Shown here piece by piece: positions 25,165 to 34,200 of a stretch of 64,000 nt of DNA. The notes under the pieces are model-generated. The model did no database searches. It saw nothing but the letters and a program-made list of their open reading frames with translations, and was not told where the DNA came from. This DNA comes from Egibacteraceae bacterium (GTDB lineage Bacteria; Actinomycetota; Nitriliruptoria; Euzebyales; Egibacteraceae): NCBI GenBank assembly GCA_030446775.1, contig JAUJMQ010000009.1, forward strand, positions 1-64,000, written 5' to 3'. The position numbers and the translations under genes were made by a program. Position 1 is the stretch's first letter, and each line of letters opens with the position of its first letter.

Positions 25165-26089
25165 GGACGCCGGCGGCGTAGCAGGCGGCCCACAGGACCC
25201 CGAGGACCTGCAGCGTGCGGTCGGCGAGGAAGACCTCCTCGGGCGCGCCCGCGTGCCCCTTGGCCGCCAGCAGCGCGTAGCGCAGGATCGCCAGCGTGAA
25301 CGGGATGATGGACAGCTCGAACCACACCTCGCCGCTGGCGACCTGGATGAGCGACCACAGGCAGTAGGCGATGATCGCGACGGCGGCGCTGACGGCGCCG
25401 ACGTACTGCAGGAAGCCGGGCGGGTACTCCGCGAGCGCGGGCCGGTGGCGGATCGCCTCCTCGCCGAGGGTCAGGTGCTCGGCGTGGCGCTTGCCCACGA
25501 CGATGAACAGCGACGCGAACGACGTGACGATGAGGAACCACGTCGACACCGCGACCCCGGTCGCGACGCCGCCCGCGATCGCGCGCATCACGAACCCCGA
25601 TGACACGATCGCCAGCTCGATGACCGCCAGCCGCTTGAACACCAGGGTGTAGCCCTGCATGAGCGCGACGTAGACGGCCAGGACGATGGCCAGGCGCCCG
25701 TCGCCGACGAGTGCGCCGAGCGCCACGCCGCCGGCGAGCAGCCCCAGCCCCAGCCCCTGCGCGAGCGCCACCGGGACCGTCCCGTCGGCGATCGGCCGCA
25801 ACCGCTTGTCCGGATGCAGCCGGTCGGCGGTCACGTCGAGCGCGTCGTTGAGCAGGTACGTGCCGCTGGCGACGAGACAGAAGCAGGCGAACGCCGCGGC
25901 GGCGAGCAGCAGGACGGCGGGATCGAGCAGCACCCCGGCCGCGGCGGGCGCCGCCAGGACCAGGACGTTCTTGACCCACTGCTTGGGCCGGGCGGCGCGC
26001 ACGAGCCCGCGCACCACGGCGCCTGTTCCGCGCGGCACAGGGATCGTGCCGGGCGGCGGCTCCACCCGGGTCCGCACGTCGTCGCTCAT
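25154..26089 (-). CDS. Decaprenyl-phosphate phosphoribosyltransferase (UbiA family)
   Basis: A 311-residue integral membrane prenyltransferase-fold protein with about eight to nine hydrophobic helices. The first Asp-rich motif is [23 protein letters not shown] and the second region is [28 protein letters not shown], both as in mycobacterial Rv3806c, which joins phosphoribosyl pyrophosphate to decaprenyl phosphate. First gene of the operon leading to DprE1 and DprE2, which supports this substrate over quinone or heme side chains. ATG at 26089 is used because the frame upstream is non-coding and a TAGGCT box lies 8 nt before it. Confidence 0.9.
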   Translation of the reverse strand: MSDDVRTRVEPPPGTIPVPRGTGAVVRGLVRAARPKQWVKNVLVLAAPAAAGVLLDPAVLLLAAAAFACFCLVASGTYLLNDALDVTADRLHPDKRLRPIADGTVPVALAQGLGLGLLAGGVALGALVGDGRLAIVLAVYVALMQGYTLVFKRLAVIELAIVSSGFVMRAIAGGVATGVAVSTWFLIVTSFASLFIVVGKRHAEHLTLGEEAIRHRPALAEYPPGFLQYVGAVSAAVAIIAYCLWSLIQVASGEVWFELSIIPFTLAILRYALLAAKGHAGAPEEVFLADRTLQVLGVLWAACYAAGVHAG

Positions 26090-26097
26090 GGTGCGCC

Positions 26098-26103
26098 AGC
26101 CTA
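26098..26103 (-). promoter_or_regulatory. Predicted -10 box (TAGGCT) of the DPA operon, leaderless
   Basis: TAGGCT on the minus strand ends 8 nt before the ATG of the ubiA-like gene and is the likely promoter of ubiA-dprE1-dprE2. Confidence 0.4.
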
Positions 26104-26310
26104 CGCGGCGGCCCGGCCAGGGCCGTCCCGGGGCCCGACGAGGCGGTGCCCGCCTCGTCCGCACGCCGCGATCGCCGCCGGCGTCATGATCGCCTGGGCC
26201 GGCGCGCTGTGGCCCTAGGCTGGACCCCGCTGCGCACGTCGGTGCCTTCGACGAGAGGTGAGGCACGTCGGATGCCGGCGCAACCCAGCTCAGGACCGTT
26301 GTCGTGACCC

Positions 26311-27060
26311 GATGAGGTCGACGAGATCCTCACCGGCGACCTCGTTGTCGCAGTCGGGGTCGCCGACCCCAGAGGCGCGTCGTCTTGGACAGCGTCACGC
26401 CCATCGGCCTGCGGGATCGGACCGCCGGCACGATCACGATCACCACGTCTGTCGGGTTCGCCCGGAAGCACGGCCACTGCGATCGGCCGAGCTTCCCGCG
26501 GGTCTGTGGCGATGCGCTCGAGCTACGAAGACCGCGTGGGCGTGGAGGTGCAGGCACGACGCATCCTGTGGTGGCCCGACGGCTCACTGCGCGAGGACCC
26601 GGTCGTGCCCGGCGAGCCACGGCCCGACACCCCCTCCCCGGCACAGCAGCCGCCACGTGACCCGCTGACTCCGCGAGTTCCGATCAGGACGGTCGCCCGC
26701 GCGGCGGCCATGGAGCATCGACTCCGCGGTGTGGTGCAGGGCGACGGCATGCCGCTGATCCTGCCGGTGACCGTCAGCTCGACGACGGAGAACGCGCTCA
26801 CTCTGACGTGCGACTCGGACATGTTGCCGTCCGGCGGGCGGCGTGCCGGGTTCCTCGCCCACCGGTTCCGTCCCAAGCTCGTCGGGCTGTCGACGGCGCG
26901 ACCCACACCGGTTGGCTGCAGGTCGACCGGACTGCGTCGTGGACCCCCCACACCCGACACGGGTTCACCGCGCCGCCGAACAAGACCCTCCTTCTGCTCG
27001 AACGGCGTCGCGGCGCGCTGGGGCTATCGCAAGCGCTCAGACAGGGTGGCGCGTCTCGGA
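26311..27060 (+). pseudogene. Disrupted pyridoxamine 5'-phosphate oxidase-like (PPOX) protein
   Basis: Family-like blocks follow in order but in changing frames: EILTGDLVVAVGVADPRG; DSVTPIGLRDRTAGTITITT; RVGVEVQARRILWWPDG; MPLILPVTVSS and GGRRAGFLAHRFRPKLVGL; then TGWLQVDRTASWTPHTRHGF and APPNKTLLLL. This order matches actinobacterial two-half PPOX proteins of flavin or F420 split-barrel type, of about 240-270 residues. Shifts are needed near 26372, 26490 and 26908, and the frame around the expected start is also broken. Its end overlaps the convergent CPBP gene. Either a pseudogene or a gene with several sequence errors. Confidence 0.55.
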
Positions 27061-27854
27061 CCCGGGAGGACGCTCCGGCGGCGGAGGTCGGTCAAGGCCG
27101 AGCACGATGCCCGGTGCGCTCGCAGAGCAGGTGCGTGCCGGGCGGCCAGGAAGGCCGCCACGTTCAGCGTGGCGTGCGCGACGACGGCGGGGGCGACACT
27201 GCCGGTGCGGCGGCGCAGCAGGGCGAAGCCGGCACCCGCCGCTGCCGTCGCGGTGACGGACCCGGCGACCGCCCGGCGTTGCCACCCACCGGCGAGGGCG
27301 GTGCGCCCCAACGGGTTCTTGGGGAGCGTGTCGATCGTCGGCAGGACGTGCCACGCGCCGAACAGCGCCGACGTCCACGCCACCGACGCGGGCCACGACC
27401 GCCGGCGCAGCGACAGGCCCAGCAGGGCGCCGCGGAACACCAGCTCCTCGCACAGGGCGGTGCCGACGGGGATGCGCACGAGCGCCTGGTACGCGGCGGT
27501 GCGCGGCGTGAGCGACAGGACCCGGTCGTCGGCGAACAACCCGCGCGTCGGCACCGCCACCGCCGCGGCTGACACCACCGCGAGGATCGCAGCCGCGACG
27601 CCACCGGCGGCCGGCAGCCCGGCCGCGACGTGCCCGCGCCCGAGTCCCAGGTCCGACCAGGAGACGCCTGCCCACCGCGCGACGGCAAGCACGGCGCCGG
27701 CGACCGTGAGGTTGGCCGGGACGTACACGGCCGCCGGCAACCGGCGGTTGGACAACCAGTTGTGCATGGCGACCAGCGCCACCACGGCGGCCTCGGCCTC
27801 ATGCCGCCGGGCGACGGTCGCGATGCCCCGGTAATCGTGTCTCGCGGTCGTCAC
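27024..27854 (-). CDS. CPBP family intramembrane metalloprotease
   Basis: A 276-residue membrane protein of the CAAX protease and bacteriocin-processing (ABI) family. Its glutamate motif is LCEELVFRGALLG (EExxxR), followed by FGAWHVL and VAHATLN, the His motifs that complete the membrane-embedded active site. About seven hydrophobic segments are visible. Start GTG 27854; several alternatives lie near. The last 30 residues after LAARHAP are not family-like and may be shifted. Roles of such proteins range from prenyl-protein processing to bacteriocin immunity; none can be chosen here. Confidence 0.8.
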   Translation of the reverse strand: MTTARHDYRGIATVARRHEAEAAVVALVAMHNWLSNRRLPAAVYVPANLTVAGAVLAVARWAGVSWSDLGLGRGHVAAGLPAAGGVAAAILAVVSAAAVAVPTRGLFADDRVLSLTPRTAAYQALVRIPVGTALCEELVFRGALLGLSLRRRSWPASVAWTSALFGAWHVLPTIDTLPKNPLGRTALAGGWQRRAVAGSVTATAAAGAGFALLRRRTGSVAPAVVAHATLNVAAFLAARHAPALRAHRASCSALTDLRRRSVLPGPRRATLSERLR

Positions 27855-27978
27855 ACTGCCCCTTGGCCGTGGTGACGCCGATGGTCGGCCACGTCACCCG
27901 CGATCATGTCCGCTCGCCGGCCGGCAGCCGCGCCGGTGAGCCGGCACACCTCGGGCAGGTACCCCGCCAGCGTCGTGG

Positions 27979-28767
27979 TCACCTCGACGGTCGACCCCGG
28001 AAGCGGCGGGTGAGGTCGGCGTAGAGCGCGGCGACGCGCGGCCCGCTGCCGACCTTGCTGCGCCGCTCGCGCAGCTCCGTCTCGAGCCCCGCCAGCCTTT
28101 GCGAGGTCTCGGCCAGCTCACGGGCGAGATCGCGCACCTGCGCCTCGAGTGCCGCCGCGCGCTCGGCCGGGGACGACCCCCGCCCGTCGGCCGCTGCCGA
28201 CTGGGACCCGCCGTCGCCGCCCCCGGGGCGCCGGTGTGCTGCTCCGCGGTTCCCCGCCGCAGCCTCGCCGGGCCTGGGGATGCTCCGCAGGACCCGGGCG
28301 GGGTTGCCGGCGACCACCGTGTAGGCATCGACGTCGCGCAGCACCAGCGAGCCGACACCGACCACCGCGTGTGCTCCGATACGGCAGGGCGCGACGACGA
28401 TGGCATTGCTGGACACCCAGACCCCCTCCTCGATGACGACGTCGCGCCCCGACTTCGGCACGGCCACCTGACGTTCGGCACCGAACGTCGTCCAGTCGTG
28501 CGTGCCGGTGAGCACCGAGACGTTGTGGCCGAAGAAGGCGTACTCGCCCACGGTGACCTCCCCCGACGAGAGGTTGAACAGGGCGTTGTTGACCACCGCG
28601 GTGGCGGCGATGTGCAGCCGCGCGGGATCGCCGTACACGAGGGGACGGAACAGCGCCGGGTCCTCGGTCTCCCGCGCTCCCCCCGGCCGCCCGACCGCCG
28701 ACGTCGCACGCCGATGCGCGCCCGCCAGCGCGCCGACGCCCTGCACCGCCCGCTCACGCAGTGACAT
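27979..28767 (-). CDS. Left-handed beta-helix (hexapeptide) O-acyltransferase with C-terminal coiled coil
   Basis: A 262-residue protein. Residues about 50-160 are hexapeptide repeats (VTVGEYAFFGHNVSVLTGTHD, VVIEEGVWVSSNAIVVAPCRIGAHAVVGVGSLV, then YTVVAGNPARVLR), typical of CoA-dependent sugar O-acetyltransferases; the His in TGTHD is the likely catalytic base. A Gly/Ala-rich linker leads to a heptad helix (AALEAQVRDLARELAETSQRLAGLETEL) and a basic tail. The coiled coil suggests oligomerisation or binding to a glycosyltransferase. ATG at 28767 is chosen because the upstream frame is antisense to the kinase gene. Probably modifies surface polysaccharide. Confidence 0.8.
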   Translation of the reverse strand: MSLRERAVQGVGALAGAHRRATSAVGRPGGARETEDPALFRPLVYGDPARLHIAATAVVNNALFNLSSGEVTVGEYAFFGHNVSVLTGTHDWTTFGAERQVAVPKSGRDVVIEEGVWVSSNAIVVAPCRIGAHAVVGVGSLVLRDVDAYTVVAGNPARVLRSIPRPGEAAAGNRGAAHRRPGGGDGGSQSAAADGRGSSPAERAAALEAQVRDLARELAETSQRLAGLETELRERRSKVGSGPRVAALYADLTRRFRGRPSR

Positions 28768-28959
28768 CCGCGTCCCCTTGCACCGCTGGCCTGGGCCCTG
28801 ACCGGCCCGAGTATGCAGCCGTCCGCGGTGCGGCGGGCCGATCGCCCGCGACGTCACCGCTGTCGGCAGCCGCTCGTGGCACAACACCTGGCGCTGGGCG
28901 CTGGCCCCCGATCGGCATCCGGGGAGGTCCCTTGCGCCGGTACGGGACAATCGGCGCCC

Positions 28960-29502
28960 ATGGGATCGCTCCTTCTGCTCGTCACCGGGCCGCCGGGTGC
29001 GGGGAAGTCGACGGTCGCGCGGTTCCTCGCCGGCAGGTTCGAACGGAGCGTGGTCGTGGAGGGCGACGCGTTCTTCGGTTTCCTCGCTCGCGGCGCCATC
29101 GCGCCCTGGCTGCCCGAGGCGGACCACCAGAACGAGGTGGTCACTCGAGCGGCGGGGTGCGCGGCAGGTCGGTACGTGTCCGCCGGGTACGCCACGGTGT
29201 TCGACGGCGTAGTCGGACCCTGGTTTCTTCCCAGCTTCATGCAGGCCACCGGCCTTGGTCACCTGCACTACGTCATTCTGATGCCGGCCCTCGAGCGGTG
29301 CGTGGCACGCGTCGCGACGCGACTCGGGCACGGGTTCGCCGACGAAGACGCGACGCGACGGATGCATCAGCAATTCGCCCGCGCCGCCATCGACCGACGG
29401 CACCTGCTGTTGGATCCGCCCGAAGAGGTCGAGGCCGTCGCCGAGCGAATCCTGGCGGCCGTCGCCGGCGGAGAACTGAGGTATCGCAGCTCGTCGCCGT
29501 AG
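28960..29502 (+). CDS. P-loop ATPase/kinase
   Basis: A 180-residue AAA_33-type P-loop protein, similar in layout to small-molecule kinases such as adenylylsulfate or shikimate-like kinases and chloramphenicol phosphotransferase. Walker A is VTGPPGAGKSTVARFLA (residues 8-24); a Walker B-like EGDAFFGFL and a lid segment VARVATRLGHGFADEDATRRMHQQF follow. ATG at 28960 has GACAAT 8 nt upstream as a possible -10. Its neighbours are a sugar acyltransferase and a membrane mannosyltransferase. Substrate unknown. Confidence 0.72.
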   Translation: MGSLLLLVTGPPGAGKSTVARFLAGRFERSVVVEGDAFFGFLARGAIAPWLPEADHQNEVVTRAAGCAAGRYVSAGYATVFDGVVGPWFLPSFMQATGLGHLHYVILMPALERCVARVATRLGHGFADEDATRRMHQQFARAAIDRRHLLLDPPEEVEAVAERILAAVAGGELRYRSSSP

Positions 29503-29613
29503 CGCAGATCCGAGCACCCGACCCGTCGCCCGAGTGGAGCCACGGTGCACGACCGACGAGGGGATCCTGCCGGCTGCCGGCAGGGGCTCCCGCAGGACCG
29601 GCTTCGGCCGTGA

Positions 29614-30786
29614 CTAGGGCGCCACGACCCCCGGGGTCGTGTAGATCACGGCCGCCACGCACGACAGGCCCGCCGAGAGGGCCAGCGCCACCTCGAAGGC
29701 GCGGCCCCGCAGCGCCCACGCGAGGGCGGCGACCAGCGGGAAGGCGGTCGTCACGAAGCGCGGGCGGGCGCCGAGGGTGACCGACAGCAGCGACAGGGCC
29801 AGAACCCCGGCGGTGTAGACGACGAGCACCGCGGGGGGCCGCCAGCGCGCCAGCGCCAGGAGCGCCACGGCGACCACCACGAGCCCGGCGACGCGCAGCA
29901 GCGTCGCCATGGGCAGGTCCGCCAGGTTGAGGTCGTCGGCGAGGCGCGACACGGTCACGATGTCGCGCATCGTCGAGCGCCCGAAGTCCACGCCCTCACC
30001 CCAACCCTGGCGCTGCACCCGCAGCCACATCAGCGGCTCGCCGGTGCGCCACCACAGCCAACCGAGCCACGTGACCGCGCCGAGCGGCGCGAGCGCGGGC
30101 GCGACGAACACCCGCCAATCCCGCTGGGAGCGGAACACCGCCAGCGCAGCCCAGGCGCAGCAGGCGGCCAGGACGAGACCGTTGGGCCGGGCGGCCGACG
30201 CGAGGGCGCCGAGCAGCCCGGCGGCCAGCCACCGTTGCGAGAGCAGCGCCAGCAGGCACCCGGCCGCGGCGGCGAGCATGACGGACTCGCTGTAGACCAT
30301 CGAGAAGACGACGGTCCCGGGGAAGAACGCGAGCAGCAGCGCGGCGCGGTCGGCGACCTCGTCGTCGGCGACCCGACGCACGAGCAGCCACACCGCGACG
30401 ACGGCGAGCGCCCCGAAGACCCAGGTCAGGGCGATCGCGGCCGCCAGCGGGGTCACTTCCGTCGCCCCGGACGCCCAGCGGATGAGCAGCGGGTAGGCCG
30501 GAAAGAACGCAATGTTGACCTGACCCACGTCGGCGCCGGGCGGCAGCTGCGGGTAGACGTAGCCGGCGGCCGCGGACAGGTACCAGTTGCCGTCCCACAG
30601 GTGCAGCGAGTCACGGACCAGGTCGCGGGCGCCGCGAAGGTGGTTGCCCGCCGCGATCGCGGCCAGGACGAGGACCCTGGAGGCGACGAACGCGCCCACC
30701 GGGAGCGCGAGCCTGCGCAACGCCGGCGGCCGCGACGCCCCCCGCGTCATCAATCCGCGGCCGCGCGGACGGACGAGGGTGGTCAT
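29614..30786 (-). CDS. PIG-V-like membrane mannosyltransferase
   Basis: A 390-residue multi-pass GT-C glycosyltransferase. After the first helix comes SLHLWDGNWYLSAA, the acidic WDGxxY loop typical of PIG-V and related actinobacterial polyprenol-dependent mannosyltransferases. About ten hydrophobic helices follow, with conserved FFPAYPLL, LLLAFFPGTVVFSMVYSES and ASAARPNGLVL segments. It probably uses polyprenyl-phosphate-mannose outside the cytoplasmic membrane. ATG at 30786 is preferred because MTTLVRPRGRG gives a basic N-terminus; a GATACT hexamer lies 6 nt upstream. Acceptor unknown. Confidence 0.82.
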   Translation of the reverse strand: MTTLVRPRGRGLMTRGASRPPALRRLALPVGAFVASRVLVLAAIAAGNHLRGARDLVRDSLHLWDGNWYLSAAAGYVYPQLPPGADVGQVNIAFFPAYPLLIRWASGATEVTPLAAAIALTWVFGALAVVAVWLLVRRVADDEVADRAALLLAFFPGTVVFSMVYSESVMLAAAAGCLLALLSQRWLAAGLLGALASAARPNGLVLAACCAWAALAVFRSQRDWRVFVAPALAPLGAVTWLGWLWWRTGEPLMWLRVQRQGWGEGVDFGRSTMRDIVTVSRLADDLNLADLPMATLLRVAGLVVVAVALLALARWRPPAVLVVYTAGVLALSLLSVTLGARPRFVTTAFPLVAALAWALRGRAFEVALALSAGLSCVAAVIYTTPGVVAP

Positions 30787-30851
30787 GGCGCCAGTATCGC
30801 CGCCGCCTGGCGCCAGCCGCCCCAGCCTCGCCGGAGCCACCCACCGCTCAA

Positions 30852-30887
30852 AGCAGGGTTGGTCACGATGGCGTGACCAACCCTGCT
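30852..30887. terminator. Perfect 15-bp hairpin downstream of the glutaredoxin gene
   Basis: AGCAGGGTTGGTCAC (30852-30866) and GTGACCAACCCTGCT (30873-30887) pair perfectly around GATGGC. There is no U-tract. It lies between the glutaredoxin stop and the mannosyltransferase start on the minus strand. Confidence 0.65.
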
Positions 30888-30947
30888 ACGCGCCGGTTGG
30901 GGCCGCCGACCGCCCGCCGGTCCGAACGGTCCGAAGCCCGGGCCGGG

Positions 30948-31187
30948 TCAGGCGGCGCGCGCCTCCGCCACGACCTCATCGGCCGAGGGGTTGATCAGGA
31001 AGCGGTCGCCGATCTGCACGGTCGGGACGATCTCGTGGCCTCCGGTCGCCGCGCGGACGATCTCGGCCTTGGACCGGTCGGCCCAGATGTCGACCGTCTC
31101 GTAGTCGACGCCGTGCGCGGTGAGGTCGCCCTTGAGCGTCTCGCAGTAGCCGCACATCGGTCGCCAGTAGATCGTCACGGGTGGCAC
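30948..31187 (-). CDS. Glutaredoxin-like protein (mycoredoxin type)
   Basis: A 79-residue thioredoxin-fold protein with the redox motif CGYC in YWRPMCGYCETLK (residues 11-14), the cis-proline in IVPTVQIGD and the C-terminal NPSADEV segment. Its short size fits actinobacterial mycoredoxins, which reduce mycothiol mixed disulfides. GTG at 31187 is chosen because GAGGAG lies 9 nt upstream; an ATG at 31217 would add 10 residues without family similarity. It precedes a perfect hairpin and lies next to gltB, which is on the same strand upstream. Confidence 0.85.
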   Translation of the reverse strand: MPPVTIYWRPMCGYCETLKGDLTAHGVDYETVDIWADRSKAEIVRAATGGHEIVPTVQIGDRFLINPSADEVVAEARAA

Positions 31188-31260
31188 GGGACAGGGCTCC
31201 TCGCCGGCTCGTCGCATTGGACTGATGGTTCCAACGCGCCGGGCTGCCCAACCCTTCCCG

Positions 31261-34200
31261 TCACACCGCGGCGCCGACGCTCCCCTCGCCGACGACCTCC
31301 ATGCGCGACAGCTCCCCGCGGGGGGCGATCCGCCAGAAGGCACCACCGGCGGCCTCCCAGTCGTCCAGCAGCGCCGTCGCCCGCAGCGAGCCGGTGACGC
31401 GCACGTGATGCTCGAGCAGCCCGCGCAGCCGGCGCAGCTGCGCGCCGTCGGGGCGCCGCGCCTCCACGAGCCCGGCGTTGACGCGGGCCAGGACCTCCGC
31501 GTGGCCGTCGCAGACGTAGCACTCGCCGCCGGTCATCCCGGCGCCGAGGTTCACGCCCGTGGGGCCGAGGACGACCACGACCCCGCCGGTCATGTACTCG
31601 CAGGCGTGGTCGCCCACCCCCTCGACCACCGCGGTCGCGCCGGAGTTGCGCACGGCGAAGCGCTCGCCCGCCCGGCCGGCGACGAACAGCTCGCCTCCGG
31701 TGGCCCCGTACAGCACCGTGTTGCCCACCAGCACAGGCCGCGGCGCGTCCCGGCCGTCAGCACCCACCGCGCCGGCGCCGGCGTCGTCGGCGGGCGGCCG
31801 CACGACGATCCGGCCGCCCGCCATCCCCTTGCCGACGTAGTCGTTCGCCTCCCCGGTCAGCACGAACTCCACGCCGCCGGACAGGAACGCGCCGAAGCTC
31901 TGCCCCGCCTCGCCGGTGAAGCGCACCGACACCCGCCCACGGTCGTCGCCGTCGATGTCGCCGAACTCCAGCCCGACCGCTCCCCCGAGCCGCGCGCCGA
32001 CCGCGCGGTCGGTGTTGCGGATGTCGTACTTGAGGTGCTGCACCGTCCCGCCGTACAGCGCCTGGAACGCGTCGTCGCAGACCCGGTCTCCGAGCGCGTC
32101 GCGGGGTGCCTGGATCGCCAGGCTGCCGGAGTAGCCGCGCGGCCCGTCGCCGGCCGGAACGGCGAGCAACGCGCTGACGTCGAGGGTGCCGGCACGACCG
32201 GCGCGCCCGGCGCCGTCGGGACCGGCGCCCTCGGGACCGGACACGCCGGAGCCCCTATCGCGGCGCCGGCGCAGCAGCTCCACGCGGCCCACCGCCTCGT
32301 CGAGCGAACGCAGCCCCAGCGCCGCCAGCCGGCGGCGCACGTCGTCGGCGACGAACAGCAGGTAGGCGGCGACCATCGCAGCGGTGCCGCGGTAGCGCTC
32401 GCGCAGCTCGGGCCGCTGCGTCGCGACGCCGACGGGGCAGGTGTCGCGGTGGCAGGCGCGCACGAGGATGCAGCCCTCGGCGAGCAGGGCGGCAGTGCCG
32501 AAGCCGTACTCGTCCGCGCCGAGCAGCGCCGCGACGAGCACGTCGCGGCCGGTCTTGAAGCCGCCGTCGACCTGCAGCCGCATGCGCCCGCGCAGGCCGT
32601 TGGCGACGAGCGTCTGCTGCGTCTCGGCCAGCCCCAGCTCCCACGGCAGCCCCGCGTGCTTCACGCTCGACAGCGGCGACGCCCCGGTGCCGCCGTCGGC
32701 GCCCGCGATCTGCACCGCGTCCGCGAGGCCCTTGACGACCCCCGCCGCGACGGTGCCCACGCCGGCGCACGACACGAGCTTGACGCTGACCGCCGCGAAC
32801 GGGTTCACCTGCTTGAGGTCGTAGATCAGCTGGGCGAGGTCCTCGATGGAGTAGATGTCGTGGTGCGGGGGTGGGCTGATCAGCGCCACCCCGGGCTGGG
32901 TGTGGCGCAGGCGCGCGATGAGGTCGGAGACCTTGTGGCCGGGCAGCTGCCCGCCCTCGCCCGGCTTGGAGCCCTGCGCCATCTTGATCTGGATCTCATC
33001 GGCGTAGGCGAGGTACGACGGCGTCACGCCGAACCGTCCCGAGGCGACCTGCTTGACCTTGGAGTTGCGGTCCCGGGCGGTGCCGCGGGTGCGGAAGCGG
33101 CGGGGATCCTCCCCGCCCTCGCCGCAGTTGGAGGCGCCGCCGAGCATGTTCATCGCCTCGGCGAGCGTCTCATGCGCCTCGGGTGACAGCGCCCCCAGCG
33201 ACATCGCGCCGGTGAAGAAGCGCTGGACGATCGACGTCGCCGGCTCGACCTCGGCGACATCGACGGGCGCGGCGCCGCGGTCGGCGGCGGGCACCGCCTC
33301 GAGCAGGTCGCGCGGTTCGCTCGGCGGCCGGCTGTCCACCAGCTCGGCGAAGCGGTCGTAGTGCTCGCGGCGGCCGTCGCGCACGGCGACCTGCAGCAGG
33401 TGGGCGGCCCGCATCCCGGCGGTCGTCGCCAGCGGCGCGAGGTCGCCCTCCAGGCCCACGGCCCGGTGGAGAGCGCCGACGACGTCGGGGTTCGTCGCGT
33501 GGTAGTCGCCGCCGGGCTTGTACTTGTAGAACCCGGGGCTGGCCAGCTTGGGCTTGGCGCCGAAGGCGGCGGCGTGGCGGGCCAGGACGTCGTCGGCGAG
33601 ATCGACAAGCCCGATCCCCCCGAGCCGCGACGGCGTGCCGCGCAGGGCGGCGTCGACGACGTCGGCGCCCAGCCCGACCGCCTCGAACACCTGCGCGCCG
33701 CGGTAGGAGTCCAGCGTCGAGATGCCCGCCTTGGACAGGATCTTGAGGACCCCGTCGGCGACGGCGTGCCGGTAGGTCTCCTGGGCCTGGCCGGCGGAGG
33801 CGCCGTCGCCACCCAGCCGGCCGTTGTCGGCCAGCTCGGCGATCGACTCCAACGCCAAGCGGGGGCACACGACGTCCGCGCCGTAGCCGAGCAGGCAGGC
33901 GTAGACGTGGGTCTCGCGCGCGTCGTCGGTCTCGCACACGACGCTGGTGCGGGTCCGCAGGCCGGCGGTCACGAGGCGGTGGTGCACCGCCCCCACCGCG
34001 AGCACCGCCGGGACGGGCGCGCGCTCGGCGTCGACGCCACGGTCGGAGCACACGAGGATGCCGGCGCCGTCGCCCGCCGCTCGGACGGCCTCGTCGCCGA
34101 GGGTCCGCAGCCGCTCGGCGAGCCCCTCGCGCCCATCGGCGACCGCGAACGTCGCGTCCAGTCCCGCCACCGCGAACGGGATCCCGGGGGACAACACGAG

